Notes: generated by a model not told the origin, from the sequence alone. A stretch of 64,000 bases of DNA from Chromobacterium paludis (GCF_008275125.1 NZ_CP043473.1:310001-374000), one strand, 5' to 3'; numbered from the stretch's first letter, positions 34,818 to 44,871 are shown. Made by a program: numbers and translations.

Positions 34818-36095
34818 TCAGCCGCGCTCGTTCGTCAAAGGAATGGCGGAGACCGGCGCGCCCGCGCGCGTCTGAGCCTTGTCCGCCGATTTGTAGGAAA
34901 AATGCATCCACACCAGGCTCACGCACACGGTGCCGTACAGCAGCATGAAGGCGCTGGAGCGCACGCCGGTCAGGTCCAGCAGCGCGCCGAACAATATGGG
35001 CAGCAGAAAACCGCCCAGGCCGCCGGATAGGCCCACCACGCCGGACACGGCGCCTATGGAATCCGGGAATTCATCGGCGACGGATTTGAACACCGAGGCC
35101 TTGCCTATGGCCAGCGCCACGCCCACCAAGAACAAGAGGCTGGTAAACAGGTAGACGTTCAGGCCGATATGCAGGCTGAACGGCCCGTTTACCGTGGCGA
35201 CGCGCATCTCGGTCTGCGGATAGGACAACAGGAAGAAGGCCACCCAGCACACCCACATCACCGCCCAGGTAACGCCGCGGGCGCCGAAGCGGTCGGACAG
35301 ATAACCGCCCGCCGCGCGCAGCACGCCGCCCGGCAAGGAGAAACAGGCCGCCAGCAAGGCCGCGTGCTTGAGGTCCAGGCCATATTCGCCGACGTAGTAC
35401 TTGGTCATCCACAAGGCCAGCGCCACATAGCCGCCGAAGACCACGGAATAGAACTGGCAATAGCGCAGCACGGCCGGGTGCTTCATCAGCGCCAGCTGCT
35501 GGCGCAGCGTGACGGCGGACGACACCTTGTGCGCCTGGTCGCTGAAAGAAAACAGCCAGAACAGGATGGCGGCGGCCAGCATGATCAGCGCGTAGGCGGT
35601 GGGCACGCTTTGCCAGCCCCAGGCGACGATCAGCGCCGGCGCCACCAGCTTGGTCAGGGCCGAGCCGGCGTTGCCCGCGCCGAAAATGCCCATCGCCAGG
35701 CCTTGCTGCTCCTTGCGGAACCAGCGCGCCACATAGGGCGTGCCGACCGAGAAGGAGCCGCCGGCCAGACCGACGAACAGGCCCCCCAGCAGGAATTCCC
35801 AGTAGGCGGTGGCGAATTGCAACAGATAGATGGGCGGCACGCAGCAGAGCATCAGCGCGAACATCACCGGCCGGCCGCCGTAACGGTCGGTCCAGATGCC
35901 CAGCGGCACGCGGATCAGCGCGCCGGTCAGCACCGGCGTGGCGGCTAAAATGCCGAACTCGGTTTCATTGAGGCCCAGCTGCTGCTTGATCGGGATGCCC
36001 AGCACCGCGAACATCATCCAGACCATGAAGCAGAGGGTGAAGGCCAAGGTGCTGCTGGCCAGCACGCTGTAGCGTTGAACGTTTGCGGATGCCAT
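34818..36095 (-). CDS. narK1: Nitrate transporter, NarK1/NasA type
   Basis: A 425-residue MFS protein with twelve helices. The pattern FMVWMMFAVLGIPIKQQLGLNETEFGILAATPVLTGA and the nitrate signatures GLAGGSFSVGTPYVARWF and FGAGNAGSALTKL fit the type-I (proton-coupled nitrate uptake) branch. Having one transporter of each type side by side is the same pairing found fused as NarK1K2 in some denitrifiers. It is the first gene of the narK1-narK2-narGHJI block. I found no FNR box in the 130 bp upstream. Confidence 0.92.
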   Translation of the reverse strand: MASANVQRYSVLASSTLAFTLCFMVWMMFAVLGIPIKQQLGLNETEFGILAATPVLTGALIRVPLGIWTDRYGGRPVMFALMLCCVPPIYLLQFATAYWEFLLGGLFVGLAGGSFSVGTPYVARWFRKEQQGLAMGIFGAGNAGSALTKLVAPALIVAWGWQSVPTAYALIMLAAAILFWLFSFSDQAHKVSSAVTLRQQLALMKHPAVLRYCQFYSVVFGGYVALALWMTKYYVGEYGLDLKHAALLAACFSLPGGVLRAAGGYLSDRFGARGVTWAVMWVCWVAFFLLSYPQTEMRVATVNGPFSLHIGLNVYLFTSLLFLVGVALAIGKASVFKSVADEFPDSIGAVSGVVGLSGGLGGFLLPILFGALLDLTGVRSSAFMLLYGTVCVSLVWMHFSYKSADKAQTRAGAPVSAIPLTNERG

Positions 36096-36280
36096 GACGC
36101 CGCCCCGGATAGTGGATACGGCTGTCACGATACGGTTTGCGCCGGCAAGGCGGTATTCGCCGGAGGCAGGGCCTGCTGCGCGCTAAAGACGGAGGTGGCT
36201 CCGCCTGGTGGATGAGGCGGGACTAGTTATTTTGGCGGAATGCAGAGGGGCGGGAGGTATTTGGATTGTTGAGCAGAAGA

Positions 36281-36312
36281 AAAACAAAAAAGCCCTGATT
36301 GCTCAGGGCTTT
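36281..36312 (-). terminator. Terminator of tRNA-Ser
   Basis: The minus strand reads AAAGCCCTGA-GCAA-TCAGGGCTTT followed by more T's, directly downstream of the tRNA 3' end. Confidence 0.9.
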
Positions 36313-36324
36313 GATGCGTTCTAC

Positions 36325-36414
<90 letters not shown>

Positions 36415-36531
36415 AGCGGTCAGTCGAGGTGCGCATTATGTCCGCGCGAACCTTTGCTGTCAATAGTCGCTTCTTATTTTTGCCCAAGAAAAACGCCACC
36501 GCAAGGGTGGCGCAGAGGGGGGCGGGGAGGC

Positions 36532-37767
36532 TTAGTGGCGCTTCAGCTCGCCTTCCCATTTGGCCACTACGGCGGTGGCGATGGAGTTGCCCACCACGTT
36601 GGTGGCGGAGCGGCCCATGTCCAGGAAGTGGTCGATGCCCAAGAGCAGCAGCAGGCCGGCTTCCGGAATGTTGAACTGCGACAGGGTGGCGGCGATCACC
36701 ACCAGGGACGCGCGCGGCACGCCGGCCATGCCCTTGGAGGTCAGCATCAGGATCAGCAGCATGGAGATTTCCTGCGCCAGGGTCAGGTCGATGCCGTAGG
36801 CCTGGGCGATGAAGATCACCGCGAAGGTGCAGTACATCATGGAGCCGTCCAGGTTGAAGGAGTAGCCCATCGGCAGCACGAAGCTGGCGATTTTGTTGGA
36901 CACGCCAAAGCGCTCCAGCTGTTCCAGGGTCTTGGGGTAGGCGGCTTCGGAGCTGGCGGTGGTGAAGGACAGCAAGAGCGGCTCCTTGATCATGCCCATC
37001 AGGTGAAGGATGCGCGGGCCGACCACCAGCACGCCGACGCCGATGAGCAGCGCCCACAGGATGCCGACGGAGAAGTAGAACTCAGCCATGAACTTGCCGT
37101 AGGTGGCGAGAATGGACAGGCCTTCCTTGGCCACGGTGGCGGCGATGGCGCCGAATACGGCCAGCGGCGCGAAGTTCATCACATAGCTGGTGACCTTGAG
37201 CATGACGTGGGCGACCACGTCGATGACGTCGATCAGCGCCTTGGCGCGTTCGCCCAGCGCGGCCATGGCGCTGCCGAAGAACACCGAGAAGATCACGATC
37301 TGCAGGATTTCGTTATTGGCCATCGCCTCGAACACGCTCTTGGGGATGGCGTGGGTGACGAAGTCCTTCAGCGAAATGGCGCTGCCCTTGATGCCGGAGT
37401 CGGCGTGCAAGTCCGGCAGCGGCAGGTTCAGCGCCACGCCTGGCTTCAGGAGGTTGACCATGATCAGGCCCAAGGTCAGCGACACCAGGGAGGCGCCGAT
37501 GAACCAGGCCATGGTCTTGCCGCCGATGCGGCCCACCGACTTGGCGTCGCCCATCTTGGCGATGCCGACCACCAGTGTGGATACGACCAAGGGCGCGATG
37601 ATCATTTTGATCAGGCGCAGGAAGATATCGGTGAGGATGGACATGCCGTCGGCGAAGGATTTGATGGCGGCGGTGTCCTCGCCGGCGTATTGACGGAAGA
37701 GGTAGCCCACCAGGATGCCCAGCAGCATGCCGGCCAGGATCAAGGCCGTGAGTTTTTTCGACTTCAT
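36532..37767 (-). CDS. C4-dicarboxylate/amino acid:cation symporter (DctA-like)
   Basis: A 411-residue DAACS-family sodium- or proton-coupled uptake protein, for succinate, fumarate and malate or for glutamate/aspartate. Features include MIIAPLVVSTLVVGIAKMGD near the N-terminus, the serine-rich hairpin TTASSEAAYPKTLEQLE, and the C-terminal motif MVVIAATLSQFNIP-like region with GRSATNVVGNSIA. The start at 37767 has AGGAA 9 bases upstream. A 10-bp inverted repeat lies just upstream. The substrate class cannot be fixed from sequence alone. Confidence 0.88.
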   Translation of the reverse strand: MKSKKLTALILAGMLLGILVGYLFRQYAGEDTAAIKSFADGMSILTDIFLRLIKMIIAPLVVSTLVVGIAKMGDAKSVGRIGGKTMAWFIGASLVSLTLGLIMVNLLKPGVALNLPLPDLHADSGIKGSAISLKDFVTHAIPKSVFEAMANNEILQIVIFSVFFGSAMAALGERAKALIDVIDVVAHVMLKVTSYVMNFAPLAVFGAIAATVAKEGLSILATYGKFMAEFYFSVGILWALLIGVGVLVVGPRILHLMGMIKEPLLLSFTTASSEAAYPKTLEQLERFGVSNKIASFVLPMGYSFNLDGSMMYCTFAVIFIAQAYGIDLTLAQEISMLLILMLTSKGMAGVPRASLVVIAATLSQFNIPEAGLLLLLGIDHFLDMGRSATNVVGNSIATAVVAKWEGELKRH

Positions 37768-37813
37768 TGAGAGGTTCCTGCCTGTTTGAGACGATTCGAA
37801 ACGAGCGTAGCGT

Positions 37814-37852
37814 TTTCGTAACATGACATTTGTGTGGCGGGGTGTTACGAAA
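37814..37852. promoter_or_regulatory. Inverted repeat operator candidate upstream of the DctA-like gene
   Basis: TTTCGTAACA (37814-37823) and TGTTACGAAA (37843-37852) are perfect 10-bp inverted arms separated by 19 bp, 46-85 bp upstream of the start codon. There is no T-tract and the loop is long, so it looks like a two-site operator and not a terminator. Confidence 0.55.
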
Positions 37853-38112
37853 GGAGCGCCTGGTAAGGGGCGCGCTGCGCCATGCCCGGCCGGGCTGTTT
37901 TATTGTTTTTAGTCCCGATTTGCGGGAGTGCCGCCAATTTTGTCCGACAGGCGGCGCCGGCCTAAGGGAGGCGATTATAGTGAGTTAGGGATAGCTTGTC
38001 TTGGCAGGATTTCGATAATTGATTTTCGAAACAGAATGTGCATGTTGATTTTATTGCGCGAAATGCGGCGCATTCTCGTCAAACGCTCGGGCGGGGAGGG
38101 CGGCGGGCAGGC
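37853..38112. other. Intergenic tract between the DctA-like gene and the barstar gene
   Basis: Apart from the operator candidate and the barstar terminator, I see no coding frame, tRNA or repeat. The part from about 37,975 to 38,060 is AT-richer than its surroundings. Confidence 0.45.
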
Positions 38113-38138
38113 AATAAAACAGGGCAGCCAGGCTGCCC
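38113..38138 (-). terminator. Terminator after the barstar gene
   Basis: The minus strand reads GGGCAG-CCTGG-CTGCCC followed by TGTTTTATT, 25 bp past the barstar stop. Confidence 0.8.
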
Positions 38139-38162
38139 GTTGCTGGAGGCGGCAAGCCGCGT

Positions 38163-38441
38163 CTAATGGTGGATGTCCAGGGTGACGTCGCCGCGCTCTT
38201 CCGCCACGGTCTCCAGGATTTCCAGCACCGTGCCGTAGAGGTCGGCGCCCAGCGTTTGCCTGGCTTCGTCGGTGTCGCGCCAAACCAGCTCGAACGGGCC
38301 GGCCACATCGTGGCTCAGGCTGTCGTACAAGGCGTCCAGGTTGCGGCCGAAGTGGGCGGGCAGTTTCAGTTGCCGGCTCAGTTCGTCGAAAAATTGTTCC
38401 AGGCTGCGGATGTGGCGCAGCTCGCACACGGCTACTGACAT
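38163..38441 (-). CDS. Barstar-family ribonuclease inhibitor
   Basis: A 92-residue cytosolic immunity protein of the barstar family. The binding helix HFGRNLDALYDSLSHDV (residues 30-46) matches barstar, with Asp36 and Asp40 in the positions of the two aspartates that plug the barnase active site. Its start overlaps the 3' end of the barnase gene by 10 bp, so it is made from the same message and protects the producer. Confidence 0.93.
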   Translation of the reverse strand: MSVAVCELRHIRSLEQFFDELSRQLKLPAHFGRNLDALYDSLSHDVAGPFELVWRDTDEARQTLGADLYGTVLEILETVAEERGDVTLDIHH

Positions 38442-38878
38442 GGGGCCACCTCGATGAAAGTGTTGTAATGGTCGACGCTGACAAAGCGCAGGCCTTGGGC
38501 GCTGAACAGCAGGCGATTGGCTCCGCGCTTGCCGCCTTTATAGTTCAGGTCCGCCTCTTGCCACTTGCCTGAGGGCAAACGTTTCTCGTAATTGCCGAAA
38601 CGGTCTCCTCCCATCGCTTTGCCGCGCAGCGCCGGCACGCTCCACAGGCTGCGGCCAGGCTTCCAGCCTGCATCCTGCGCCTGCCGCTTGGTCACGAACC
38701 GAGGGGGCAGCTTGCCGCCTTGATTCAGGGCCTGCAGGATGCTCGACAACTCGGCCGTGTCGAGTTTGTGGCCGCTTTGGCGGTTGGCCTGGGCGGCGGC
38801 GTCGCGACAGGAAGGTTGGGCGAGGGCGGGCAGGCCCAGGCAGGCCATCCACAGCAGCAGCGCGATTTTATTTTTCAT
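38432..38878 (-). CDS. Secreted barnase-type ribonuclease
   Basis: A 148-residue protein with a signal peptide (MKNKIALLLWMACLGLPALA, cleavage near 20). The mature part aligns with barnase: Lys56 (KLPPRFVTK), Glu108 (WQEADLNY), Arg118 and Arg122 (KRGANRLLF) and His137 (VDHYNTF), which correspond to barnase Lys27, Glu73, Arg83, Arg87 and His102, so it should cleave RNA after guanine. Cys24 and Cys147 could form a disulphide. It follows murI by 67 bp on the same strand and precedes its inhibitor. Confidence 0.93.
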   Translation of the reverse strand: MKNKIALLLWMACLGLPALAQPSCRDAAAQANRQSGHKLDTAELSSILQALNQGGKLPPRFVTKRQAQDAGWKPGRSLWSVPALRGKAMGGDRFGNYEKRLPSGKWQEADLNYKGGKRGANRLLFSAQGLRFVSVDHYNTFIEVAPCQ

Positions 38879-38945
38879 GGACTCTTCTCTGAGTGGGCGA
38901 GGATGCGTGCTTGCATTTTAACGCGCAAGGCCTTGCCTGGGCAGG

Positions 38946-39725
38946 TCAGACTAGGGGCTGGACTTCTACCGGATAGGGCTGGCCTATCAGTTGCGGCAGG
39001 CGCAAGGCCATGTCGCCGCCGTCGTCCGCCGTGGTGATGAAGCGGCAGTAGCCGTCTCCCTGGCTGTCGAAGCCGTGCTGCTGGATCAGGTCCGCCACGC
39101 GGCGGGCGATGGCCTCGGCCGGGTCGTACAGGCGGATGCCGTCGCCGGTGATTTCCTGGATCAGCGGCGCGAGGAAGGGGTAGTGAGTGCAGCCCAGCGC
39201 GATGTGGTCGATGTTCTCGTCCATCAGCGGCTCCACCACCTGGCGCACCAGGGCGCGGGTGCGCTCGCCTGACAATTCGCCGGCCTCTACCTGCTCCACC
39301 CAGCCGTGGCCGGCGCGGCGCAATACGTGCACGCCGTCGGCATGCGTGTCCAGCAGCGTTTGCACGCGCTCGCTGGCCAGGGTGTACTCGGTGGCCAGCA
39401 CCGCGATGCGGCCGGTGCGGCTCATCGCCGCCGCCGGTTTGATGGCCGGCTCGATGCCGACGATGGGCAGCGCAAACTCCTCGCGCATGGCGCCGATGGC
39501 GGCCGTGGTGGCGGTGTTGCAGGCCACCACCAGCAGCGTGGCGCCCTGGCTGACCAGGTAATGTCCCACTTTCAGCGCGCGGTCTATGATTTCCTCGCGG
39601 CTGCGCGGGCCATATGGGCAGTAAGCCTGGTCGGCCAGGTAGGTGATCGGCCAGGCGGGCAGGGCGGCGCGCACCGCGCGCCATACCGACAGCCCGCCCA
39701 GACCGGAATCGTACATCGCGATCAT
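38946..39725 (-). CDS. murI: Glutamate racemase
   Basis: Makes D-glutamate for peptidoglycan. The 259-residue protein has both catalytic cysteines, Cys69 (VVACNTATT) and Cys179 (ALGCTHYPF), and the N-terminal YDSGLGGLSV. It begins 3 bp after the apbC stop, so it is probably co-transcribed with it. The secreted ribonuclease pair follows on the same strand. Confidence 0.96.
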   Translation of the reverse strand: MIAMYDSGLGGLSVWRAVRAALPAWPITYLADQAYCPYGPRSREEIIDRALKVGHYLVSQGATLLVVACNTATTAAIGAMREEFALPIVGIEPAIKPAAAMSRTGRIAVLATEYTLASERVQTLLDTHADGVHVLRRAGHGWVEQVEAGELSGERTRALVRQVVEPLMDENIDHIALGCTHYPFLAPLIQEITGDGIRLYDPAEAIARRVADLIQQHGFDSQGDGYCRFITTADDGGDMALRLPQLIGQPYPVEVQPLV

Positions 39726-39728
39726 GGT

Positions 39729-40817
39729 TTAATTGTTCTGGATGACGATCTTGGGGAATTTGCCGGAGAAGTCTTGCGCTTTTTCGGCCACTTTCACCGC
39801 CACGCGGCGGGCGATGGCGCGGTACAGTTCGGCCGGTTTGCCGTCCGGATCGGCCGCCACGCTGGGCTTGCCTTCGTCCACTGCCAGGCGGATGGCCAGG
39901 TCCAGCGGCAGCGAGCCCAGCAGTTCCACGCCGAAGTCCTGCGCCATTTTGGCCGCGCCGCCCTCGCCGAAGATGTGTTCGGCATGGCCGCAATGGGAGC
40001 AGATGTGGATGGCCATGTTTTCCACCAGGCCCAGGATGGGCACGCCCACTTTCTGGAACATGGCCACGCCCTTGCGCGCGTCCAAGAGGGCGATGTCCTG
40101 CGGGGTGGTGACGATCAGCGCGCCGGTGACCGGCACTTTCTGCGACAGCGTCAGCTGGATGTCGCCGGTGCCCGGCGGCATGTCGATGACCAGATAGTCC
40201 AGTTCGTCCCAGCGGGTGTCGTTCAGCAGCTGCTGCAGCGCCTGGCTGACCATGGGGCCGCGCCAGACCATGGCTTGGTCCGGGTCCACCAGGTAGCCGA
40301 TGGACATGGTTTGCACGCCGTGGTTGGACAGCGGGATCAGCTTGCCGTCCTCCGCTTCCGGCCGCTGGCCTTGCAGGCCCATCATCAGCGGCTGCGACGG
40401 GCCGTAGATGTCGGCGTCCAGCAGGCCGATGCGCGCGCCTTCGGCCGCCAGCGCCAGCGCCAGGTTGGCGGCGGTGGTGGACTTGCCCACGCCGCCCTTG
40501 CCGGAGGCGACGGCGATCACGTTTTTCACGCCGGGCAGCAGCGGCACGCCGCGCTGGGCGGAGTGGCTGACGACTTGGCTGGACACGTTCACCTTGATCG
40601 CGCGGCCTTCGGCCAGCGGCGCCAGCGCGGTTTCGAACTGCTGGCGCACGGCGTCGAACTGGCTCTTGGCCGGGTAGCCCAACACCACGTCCAGGCGGAT
40701 TTCGGCGTCGCCGCACTGCAGGTTTTTGACGTTCTTGGCCGCGACGTAGCTTTTGCCGGTATCGGCGTCGATCAGCGGCTTCAGGGTTTCTAGGATCTGG
40801 TTTTCGAGCTGTGCCAT
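39729..40817 (-). CDS. apbC: Iron-sulphur cluster carrier ATPase, Mrp/ApbC family
   Basis: A 362-residue P-loop ATPase that loads 4Fe-4S clusters onto target enzymes. An N-terminal MIP18-like domain (residues 1-85) is followed by the deviant Walker A SGKGGVGKSTTAANLA, YLVIDMPPGTGD, and the cluster-binding CSHC pair. The start MAQLENQILETLKPLID matches the usual family start. The frame extends to 40910 (31 more residues) and no start has a clear ribosome site, so the N-terminus is uncertain. Confidence 0.92.
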   Translation of the reverse strand: MAQLENQILETLKPLIDADTGKSYVAAKNVKNLQCGDAEIRLDVVLGYPAKSQFDAVRQQFETALAPLAEGRAIKVNVSSQVVSHSAQRGVPLLPGVKNVIAVASGKGGVGKSTTAANLALALAAEGARIGLLDADIYGPSQPLMMGLQGQRPEAEDGKLIPLSNHGVQTMSIGYLVDPDQAMVWRGPMVSQALQQLLNDTRWDELDYLVIDMPPGTGDIQLTLSQKVPVTGALIVTTPQDIALLDARKGVAMFQKVGVPILGLVENMAIHICSHCGHAEHIFGEGGAAKMAQDFGVELLGSLPLDLAIRLAVDEGKPSVAADPDGKPAELYRAIARRVAVKVAEKAQDFSGKFPKIVIQNN

Positions 40818-41125
40818 GGTTTCGTTTTGGGTGGCCCGGGCGGCTTGGCCGCCGAACAGGCGGGTGAGTTTGGAGAACATGCTGGATATGGGGTGGATGT
40901 TTCCGCTCATTTTACGCCGGATTGCGCCGGCGCGCGCGCGTCATGGCGAGTAAAGAGGCGTCAAGCGCGCGGAAGCGGCTGATGTCTATCAGCTTTTTTT
41001 GATATGAAGAGACAAAAGGCGTAGAATGGCCGGTTTTTTCCGGCGCGGCGCGAGCCTCGTCCCCAGGCTCGGCCCTGTCAGGCCGCGGGCCCTGTTCTTT
41101 GTCAAAGAAAGGCATTTCCCGCTTT

Positions 41126-42385
41126 ATGCAGTCCAAACACGCCAAACTCACCTGGTCCAATCTGCTGTTTCCCTTGGCCCTGGTCCTGTTCGAATTCGCC
41201 GTCTACATCTGTAACGACATGGTCCAGCCGGCCATGCTGTCCGTCACCCGCGAGTTTCTGGTGGACGCCTCCTGGGCGCCCACGTCGATGACGGCCTTCC
41301 TGATCGGCGGCGCGATGCTGCCGTGGCTGACCGGCCCGCTGTCCGACCGCATCGGCCGCCGTCCGGTGCTGCTGTTCGGCGTCGCTTATTTCACCGCCGC
41401 CTGCCTGGCCACTTATCTGGTCAACTCGATCGAGGCCTTCATCGCGCTGCGCGTGCTGCAAGGCGTGGGCCTGTGCTTCATCAATGCCGTGGGTTACGCC
41501 TCGCTGCAGGAATCGTTTGAAGAAACCGCCGCTGTGCGCGTGACCGCGCTGATGGCCAATGTGGCGCTGATCGCGCCCTTGGTCGGCCCCTTGGCCGGCG
41601 CCGCGCTGGTGGAGCTGGCGCCGTGGCGCAGCTGCTTCCTGTTCATCGCCGCCTTGTCGCTGCTGTCCTTGATCGGCCTGTATCTTCGCATGCCGGAAAC
41701 CGTGCAGCCCAGCCATGAGAAACTGCCGCTGTCCAGCATGGGCCGCGACTATATGAAGGTATTCGGCCACGGCCGCTTCGTGCTGTCCGCTCTGTGCATC
41801 CCCTTGCTGGCGCTGCCGCTGATGGGCTGGATCGCGTTGTCGCCGGTGCTGCTGGTGCGCGACCTGCACATGAGTACGGTGGAATACGGCCTGATGCAGA
41901 TTCCGGTGTTCGGCGGCCTGATCGCCGGCAATCTGGCGCTGGCTGTGATCGCCGACCGTTGGCCCTTGGGCCGCTCCGCGCTGGCGGGCATGTGGCCCAT
42001 CGTCGGCGGCCTGGCCGTGATGGTGGGCGGCGTGCTGTTCTCGTCCGCGCCGCAATACTGGATGGTGGCCGGCATGAGCCTGATGGCCTTCGGCGAAGGC
42101 CTGGCCTTCGGCGTGCTGTACCGCTTCGCGCTGATGTCTTGCGACGCGGCCGGCCGCGGCACCATTTCCGCCAGCATGAGCATGTTGTCCATGGCGGGCT
42201 ACGCGGTGGGCATCGAACTGTTCCGCCAGGTGTACCAAGCTTATGGCTTGGCCGGTTTCGCCGTGCTGGCGCTGTGCTTCTCGCTGATCTACGTGATGCT
42301 GGGCCGCAAGATGGTGGGCATGGCCATGGCCGAGCGCGCCGCGCCGGCCGCCCCGCAAGGCGAGCTGGCCAGCCAGGGCGCCTGA
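41126..42385 (+). CDS. mdfA: Multidrug efflux MFS transporter, MdfA type
   Basis: A 419-residue, twelve-helix drug/proton antiporter very like E. coli Mdf[21 protein letters not shown], with membrane acidic residues Glu23 and Asp31 ([13 protein letters not shown]) in the positions of MdfA Glu26 and Asp34, [12 protein letters not shown] after helix 2, and the antiporter motif C region near [20 protein letters not shown] start 9 codons upstream is possible. A terminator follows. Confidence 0.92.
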   Translation: MQSKHAKLTWSNLLFPLALVLFEFAVYICNDMVQPAMLSVTREFLVDASWAPTSMTAFLIGGAMLPWLTGPLSDRIGRRPVLLFGVAYFTAACLATYLVNSIEAFIALRVLQGVGLCFINAVGYASLQESFEETAAVRVTALMANVALIAPLVGPLAGAALVELAPWRSCFLFIAALSLLSLIGLYLRMPETVQPSHEKLPLSSMGRDYMKVFGHGRFVLSALCIPLLALPLMGWIALSPVLLVRDLHMSTVEYGLMQIPVFGGLIAGNLALAVIADRWPLGRSALAGMWPIVGGLAVMVGGVLFSSAPQYWMVAGMSLMAFGEGLAFGVLYRFALMSCDAAGRGTISASMSMLSMAGYAVGIELFRQVYQAYGLAGFAVLALCFSLIYVMLGRKMVGMAMAERAAPAAPQGELASQGA

Positions 42386-42406
42386 TCCTTACCCCGCGCC
42401 AGTTCA

Positions 42407-42443
42407 CAAGCCCGGCCGCCCAGCGTTCCGGGCTTGTGTTTTT
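42407..42443 (+). terminator. Terminator after mdfA
   Basis: CAAGCCCGG and CCGGGCTTG form a 9-bp stem, followed by TGTTTTT. Confidence 0.9.
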
Positions 42444-42461
42444 GCTGCGGCGCGGCGGGCG

Positions 42462-42491
42462 ATGGCCGGCCGGCCATTCTGTCTCTATAAT
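42462..42491 (+). promoter_or_regulatory. metG promoter with palindrome at minus-35
   Basis: TATAAT at 42486-42491 is a perfect minus-10 box, 37 bp ahead of the metG start. The minus-35 position is occupied by the 16-bp perfect palindrome ATGGCCGGCCGGCCAT (42462-42477), a weak minus-35 match. Confidence 0.55.
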
Positions 42492-42527
42492 CGATCGCTT
42501 GAGATTGCCGATACGGATTACCCAACC

Positions 42528-44588
42528 ATGACCAAACGCAAGATTCTGGTGACCAGCGCGCTGCCATACGCCAACGGCGCCATTCACCTGGGCCATATGC
42601 TCGAACACATCCAAACCGATGTCTGGGTGCGTTTCCAGAAGATGCGCGGCCACGAATGCTATTACGTCTGCGCCGACGACACCCATGGCGCGCCCATCAT
42701 GCTGGCGGCGGAAAAGCAGGGCATCACGCCCGAGCAGCTGATCGAGCGGGTGAAGACGGAGCACCTGTCGGACTTTGCCGGTTTCCATATCGGCTACGAC
42801 AACTACTACAGCACCAACTCGCCGGAAAACCAGCAGTTCGCCGAGCAGATCTACCGCACCCTGAAGGCGGACGGCAAGATCGCCGTGCGCACCATCGAAC
42901 AGCTGTTCGACCCGGAAAAACAGATGTTCCTGCCGGACCGCTTCGTCAAGGGCGAGTGTCCCAAGTGCGGCGCGCAAGACCAGTATGGCGACAACTGTGA
43001 ATCGTGCGGCGCCACCTATGCGCCGACCGAGCTGAAGAATCCGTACTCGGCCGTGTCCGGCGCCAAGCCGGTGGTCAAGACCTCCGAGCACTACTTCTTC
43101 CGCCTGGGCGAATGCGCCGACTTCCTCAAGGGCTGGACCAGCGGCGCCTCCAAGCGCGGCGACGGCGCGGAGCAGGCCCACCTGCAGCCGGAATCGCTGA
43201 ACAAGATGAACGAGTGGATAGGCGGCGGCTTGCAGGATTGGGACATCAGCCGCGACGCGCCTTACTTCGGCTTCGAGATCCCGGACGCGCCGGGCAAGTA
43301 CTTCTATGTCTGGCTGGACGCGCCCATCGGCTACATGGCCAGCTTCAAGAACCTGTGCGACCGCAATGGACTGAACTTCGACGAATGGTTCGCCAAGGAC
43401 AGCCAGACCGAGATGTACCACTTCATCGGCAAGGACATCCTGTACTTCCACGCGCTGTTCTGGCCGGCCATGCTGAACTACGCCGGCCTGCGCACGCCGA
43501 CCAGCGTGTTCGCGCACGGCTTCCTGACCGTGGACGGCCAAAAGATGTCCAAGTCGCGCGGCACCTTCATCCAGGCCAAGAGCTACCTGGACTGCGGCCT
43601 GAACCCGGAGTGGATGCGCTACTACATCGCCGCCAAGCTGAACGGCCGCATCGAGGACATCGACCTCAACCTGAACGACTTCGTGGCGCGGGTGAACTCG
43701 GACCTGGTGGGCAAGTTCGTCAACATCGCCAGCCGCTCCGCCGGCTTCATCGCCAAGCGTTTCGACGGCGTGCTGGCGGGCAAGGTGTCGGACATCGAAA
43801 TCCTGGCCAAGCTGCAGGCCGCCGCCGATGAGCTGGCCGCCGCCTACGAGGCGCGCGAATACGCCAAGGCGCTGCGCGACGTGATGGCGCTGGCCGACCT
43901 GGTCAACGGCTATGTCGACGCCAACAAGCCGTGGGAGCTGGCCAAGCAGGAGGGCCAGGACGCGCGGCTGCAGGAGGTCTGCACCGTGCTGATCAATGCC
44001 TTCCGCCTGCTGACCATCTATCTGAAGCCGGTGCTGCCCAAGCTGGCCGAGGGCGTGGAAGCCTTCCTGAACACGGCGCCGCTCGCCTGGAGCGACGCGC
44101 AAACCCTGATGCTGGGCGACAAGATCAACGCCTACCAGCACCTGATGCAGCGCATCGACCCGGCGCTGATCGACAAACTGATAGAAGCGAACAAACAGAA
44201 TATGCAAGCTACCCAAGACGCGCCGGCCGCCGCCGCGCACGAGCCGCTGGCCGAAACCATCAAGATCGACGACTTCGCCAAGGTGGATCTGCGCGTAGGC
44301 AAGGTGCTGGAATGCAACTTCGTCGAAGGTTCGGACAAGCTCTTGCAGTTCAAGGTGGACCTGGGCTTCGAAACCCGCAACATCTTCTCCGGCATCCGCA
44401 AGGCTTACCAGGAGCCGGAAAAGCTGGTGGGCCGCCACGTGATCGTGGTCGCCAACCTGGCCGAGCGCAAGATGCGCTTCGGCGTGTCGCAGGGCATGAT
44501 CGTCTGCGCCTCCGGCGCGGATGACAGCGAAGGCCTGTTCCTGCTGGACGTGGATGCGGGCGTCAAGCCTGGCATGCGCGTTGGTTGA
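42528..44588 (+). CDS. metG: Methionyl-tRNA synthetase
   Basis: Charges tRNA-Met. The 686-residue protein has HLGH at 20-23, the zinc knuckle CPKC (144-147) with CESC (157-160), KMSKS at 339-343, and a C-terminal EMAP-like tRNA-binding domain (~585-686; [24 protein letters not shown]) that makes it a dimer. The start [17 protein letters not shown] is chosen at the family start; the frame opens 22 codons earlier. Confidence 0.98.
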   Translation: MTKRKILVTSALPYANGAIHLGHMLEHIQTDVWVRFQKMRGHECYYVCADDTHGAPIMLAAEKQGITPEQLIERVKTEHLSDFAGFHIGYDNYYSTNSPENQQFAEQIYRTLKADGKIAVRTIEQLFDPEKQMFLPDRFVKGECPKCGAQDQYGDNCESCGATYAPTELKNPYSAVSGAKPVVKTSEHYFFRLGECADFLKGWTSGASKRGDGAEQAHLQPESLNKMNEWIGGGLQDWDISRDAPYFGFEIPDAPGKYFYVWLDAPIGYMASFKNLCDRNGLNFDEWFAKDSQTEMYHFIGKDILYFHALFWPAMLNYAGLRTPTSVFAHGFLTVDGQKMSKSRGTFIQAKSYLDCGLNPEWMRYYIAAKLNGRIEDIDLNLNDFVARVNSDLVGKFVNIASRSAGFIAKRFDGVLAGKVSDIEILAKLQAAADELAAAYEAREYAKALRDVMALADLVNGYVDANKPWELAKQEGQDARLQEVCTVLINAFRLLTIYLKPVLPKLAEGVEAFLNTAPLAWSDAQTLMLGDKINAYQHLMQRIDPALIDKLIEANKQNMQATQDAPAAAAHEPLAETIKIDDFAKVDLRVGKVLECNFVEGSDKLLQFKVDLGFETRNIFSGIRKAYQEPEKLVGRHVIVVANLAERKMRFGVSQGMIVCASGADDSEGLFLLDVDAGVKPGMRVG

Positions 44589-44607
44589 CGCCTGTCAGAT
44601 ACCGCTA

Positions 44608-44621
44608 TTGATCCAGATCAT
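44608..44621. promoter_or_regulatory. FNR-like site downstream of metG
   Basis: TTGATCCAGATCAT matches nine of the ten specified FNR positions. It is ~250 bp ahead of a 61-residue gene, but a terminator lies in between. Confidence 0.35.
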
Positions 44622-44671
44622 GGTAAATAAGTAGTATTCCCAGTTAAGTTAATCCATCTTGGTTAACGCGG

Positions 44672-44705
44672 CCCCGGCAACCATAATTGGTAGCCGGGGT
44701 TTTGT
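44672..44705 (+). terminator. Terminator after metG
   Basis: CCCCGGC and GCCGGGG pair, with a further ACCA/TGGT pairing inside, followed by TTTTGTTTT. Confidence 0.9.
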
Positions 44706-44871
44706 TTTCGGCGGCACTGAACGACAGCCTCGATTCACGGTGTTGTCATCGAGCGCTGCTACAGTCGGTTTCTGCCGGCAGACTGCCTGGAAGGGGAACT
44801 TTCCCTGGAGGGGAGTGACTAAAAACCCTATATGCGCTTGTTTTGTTTAAAAAAAGAATAAGGAAACCATA

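Noticed and set aside
36096..36240. FNR box upstream of narK1
   Set aside because: I looked for TTGAT-N4-ATCAA on both strands and did not find an acceptable match.
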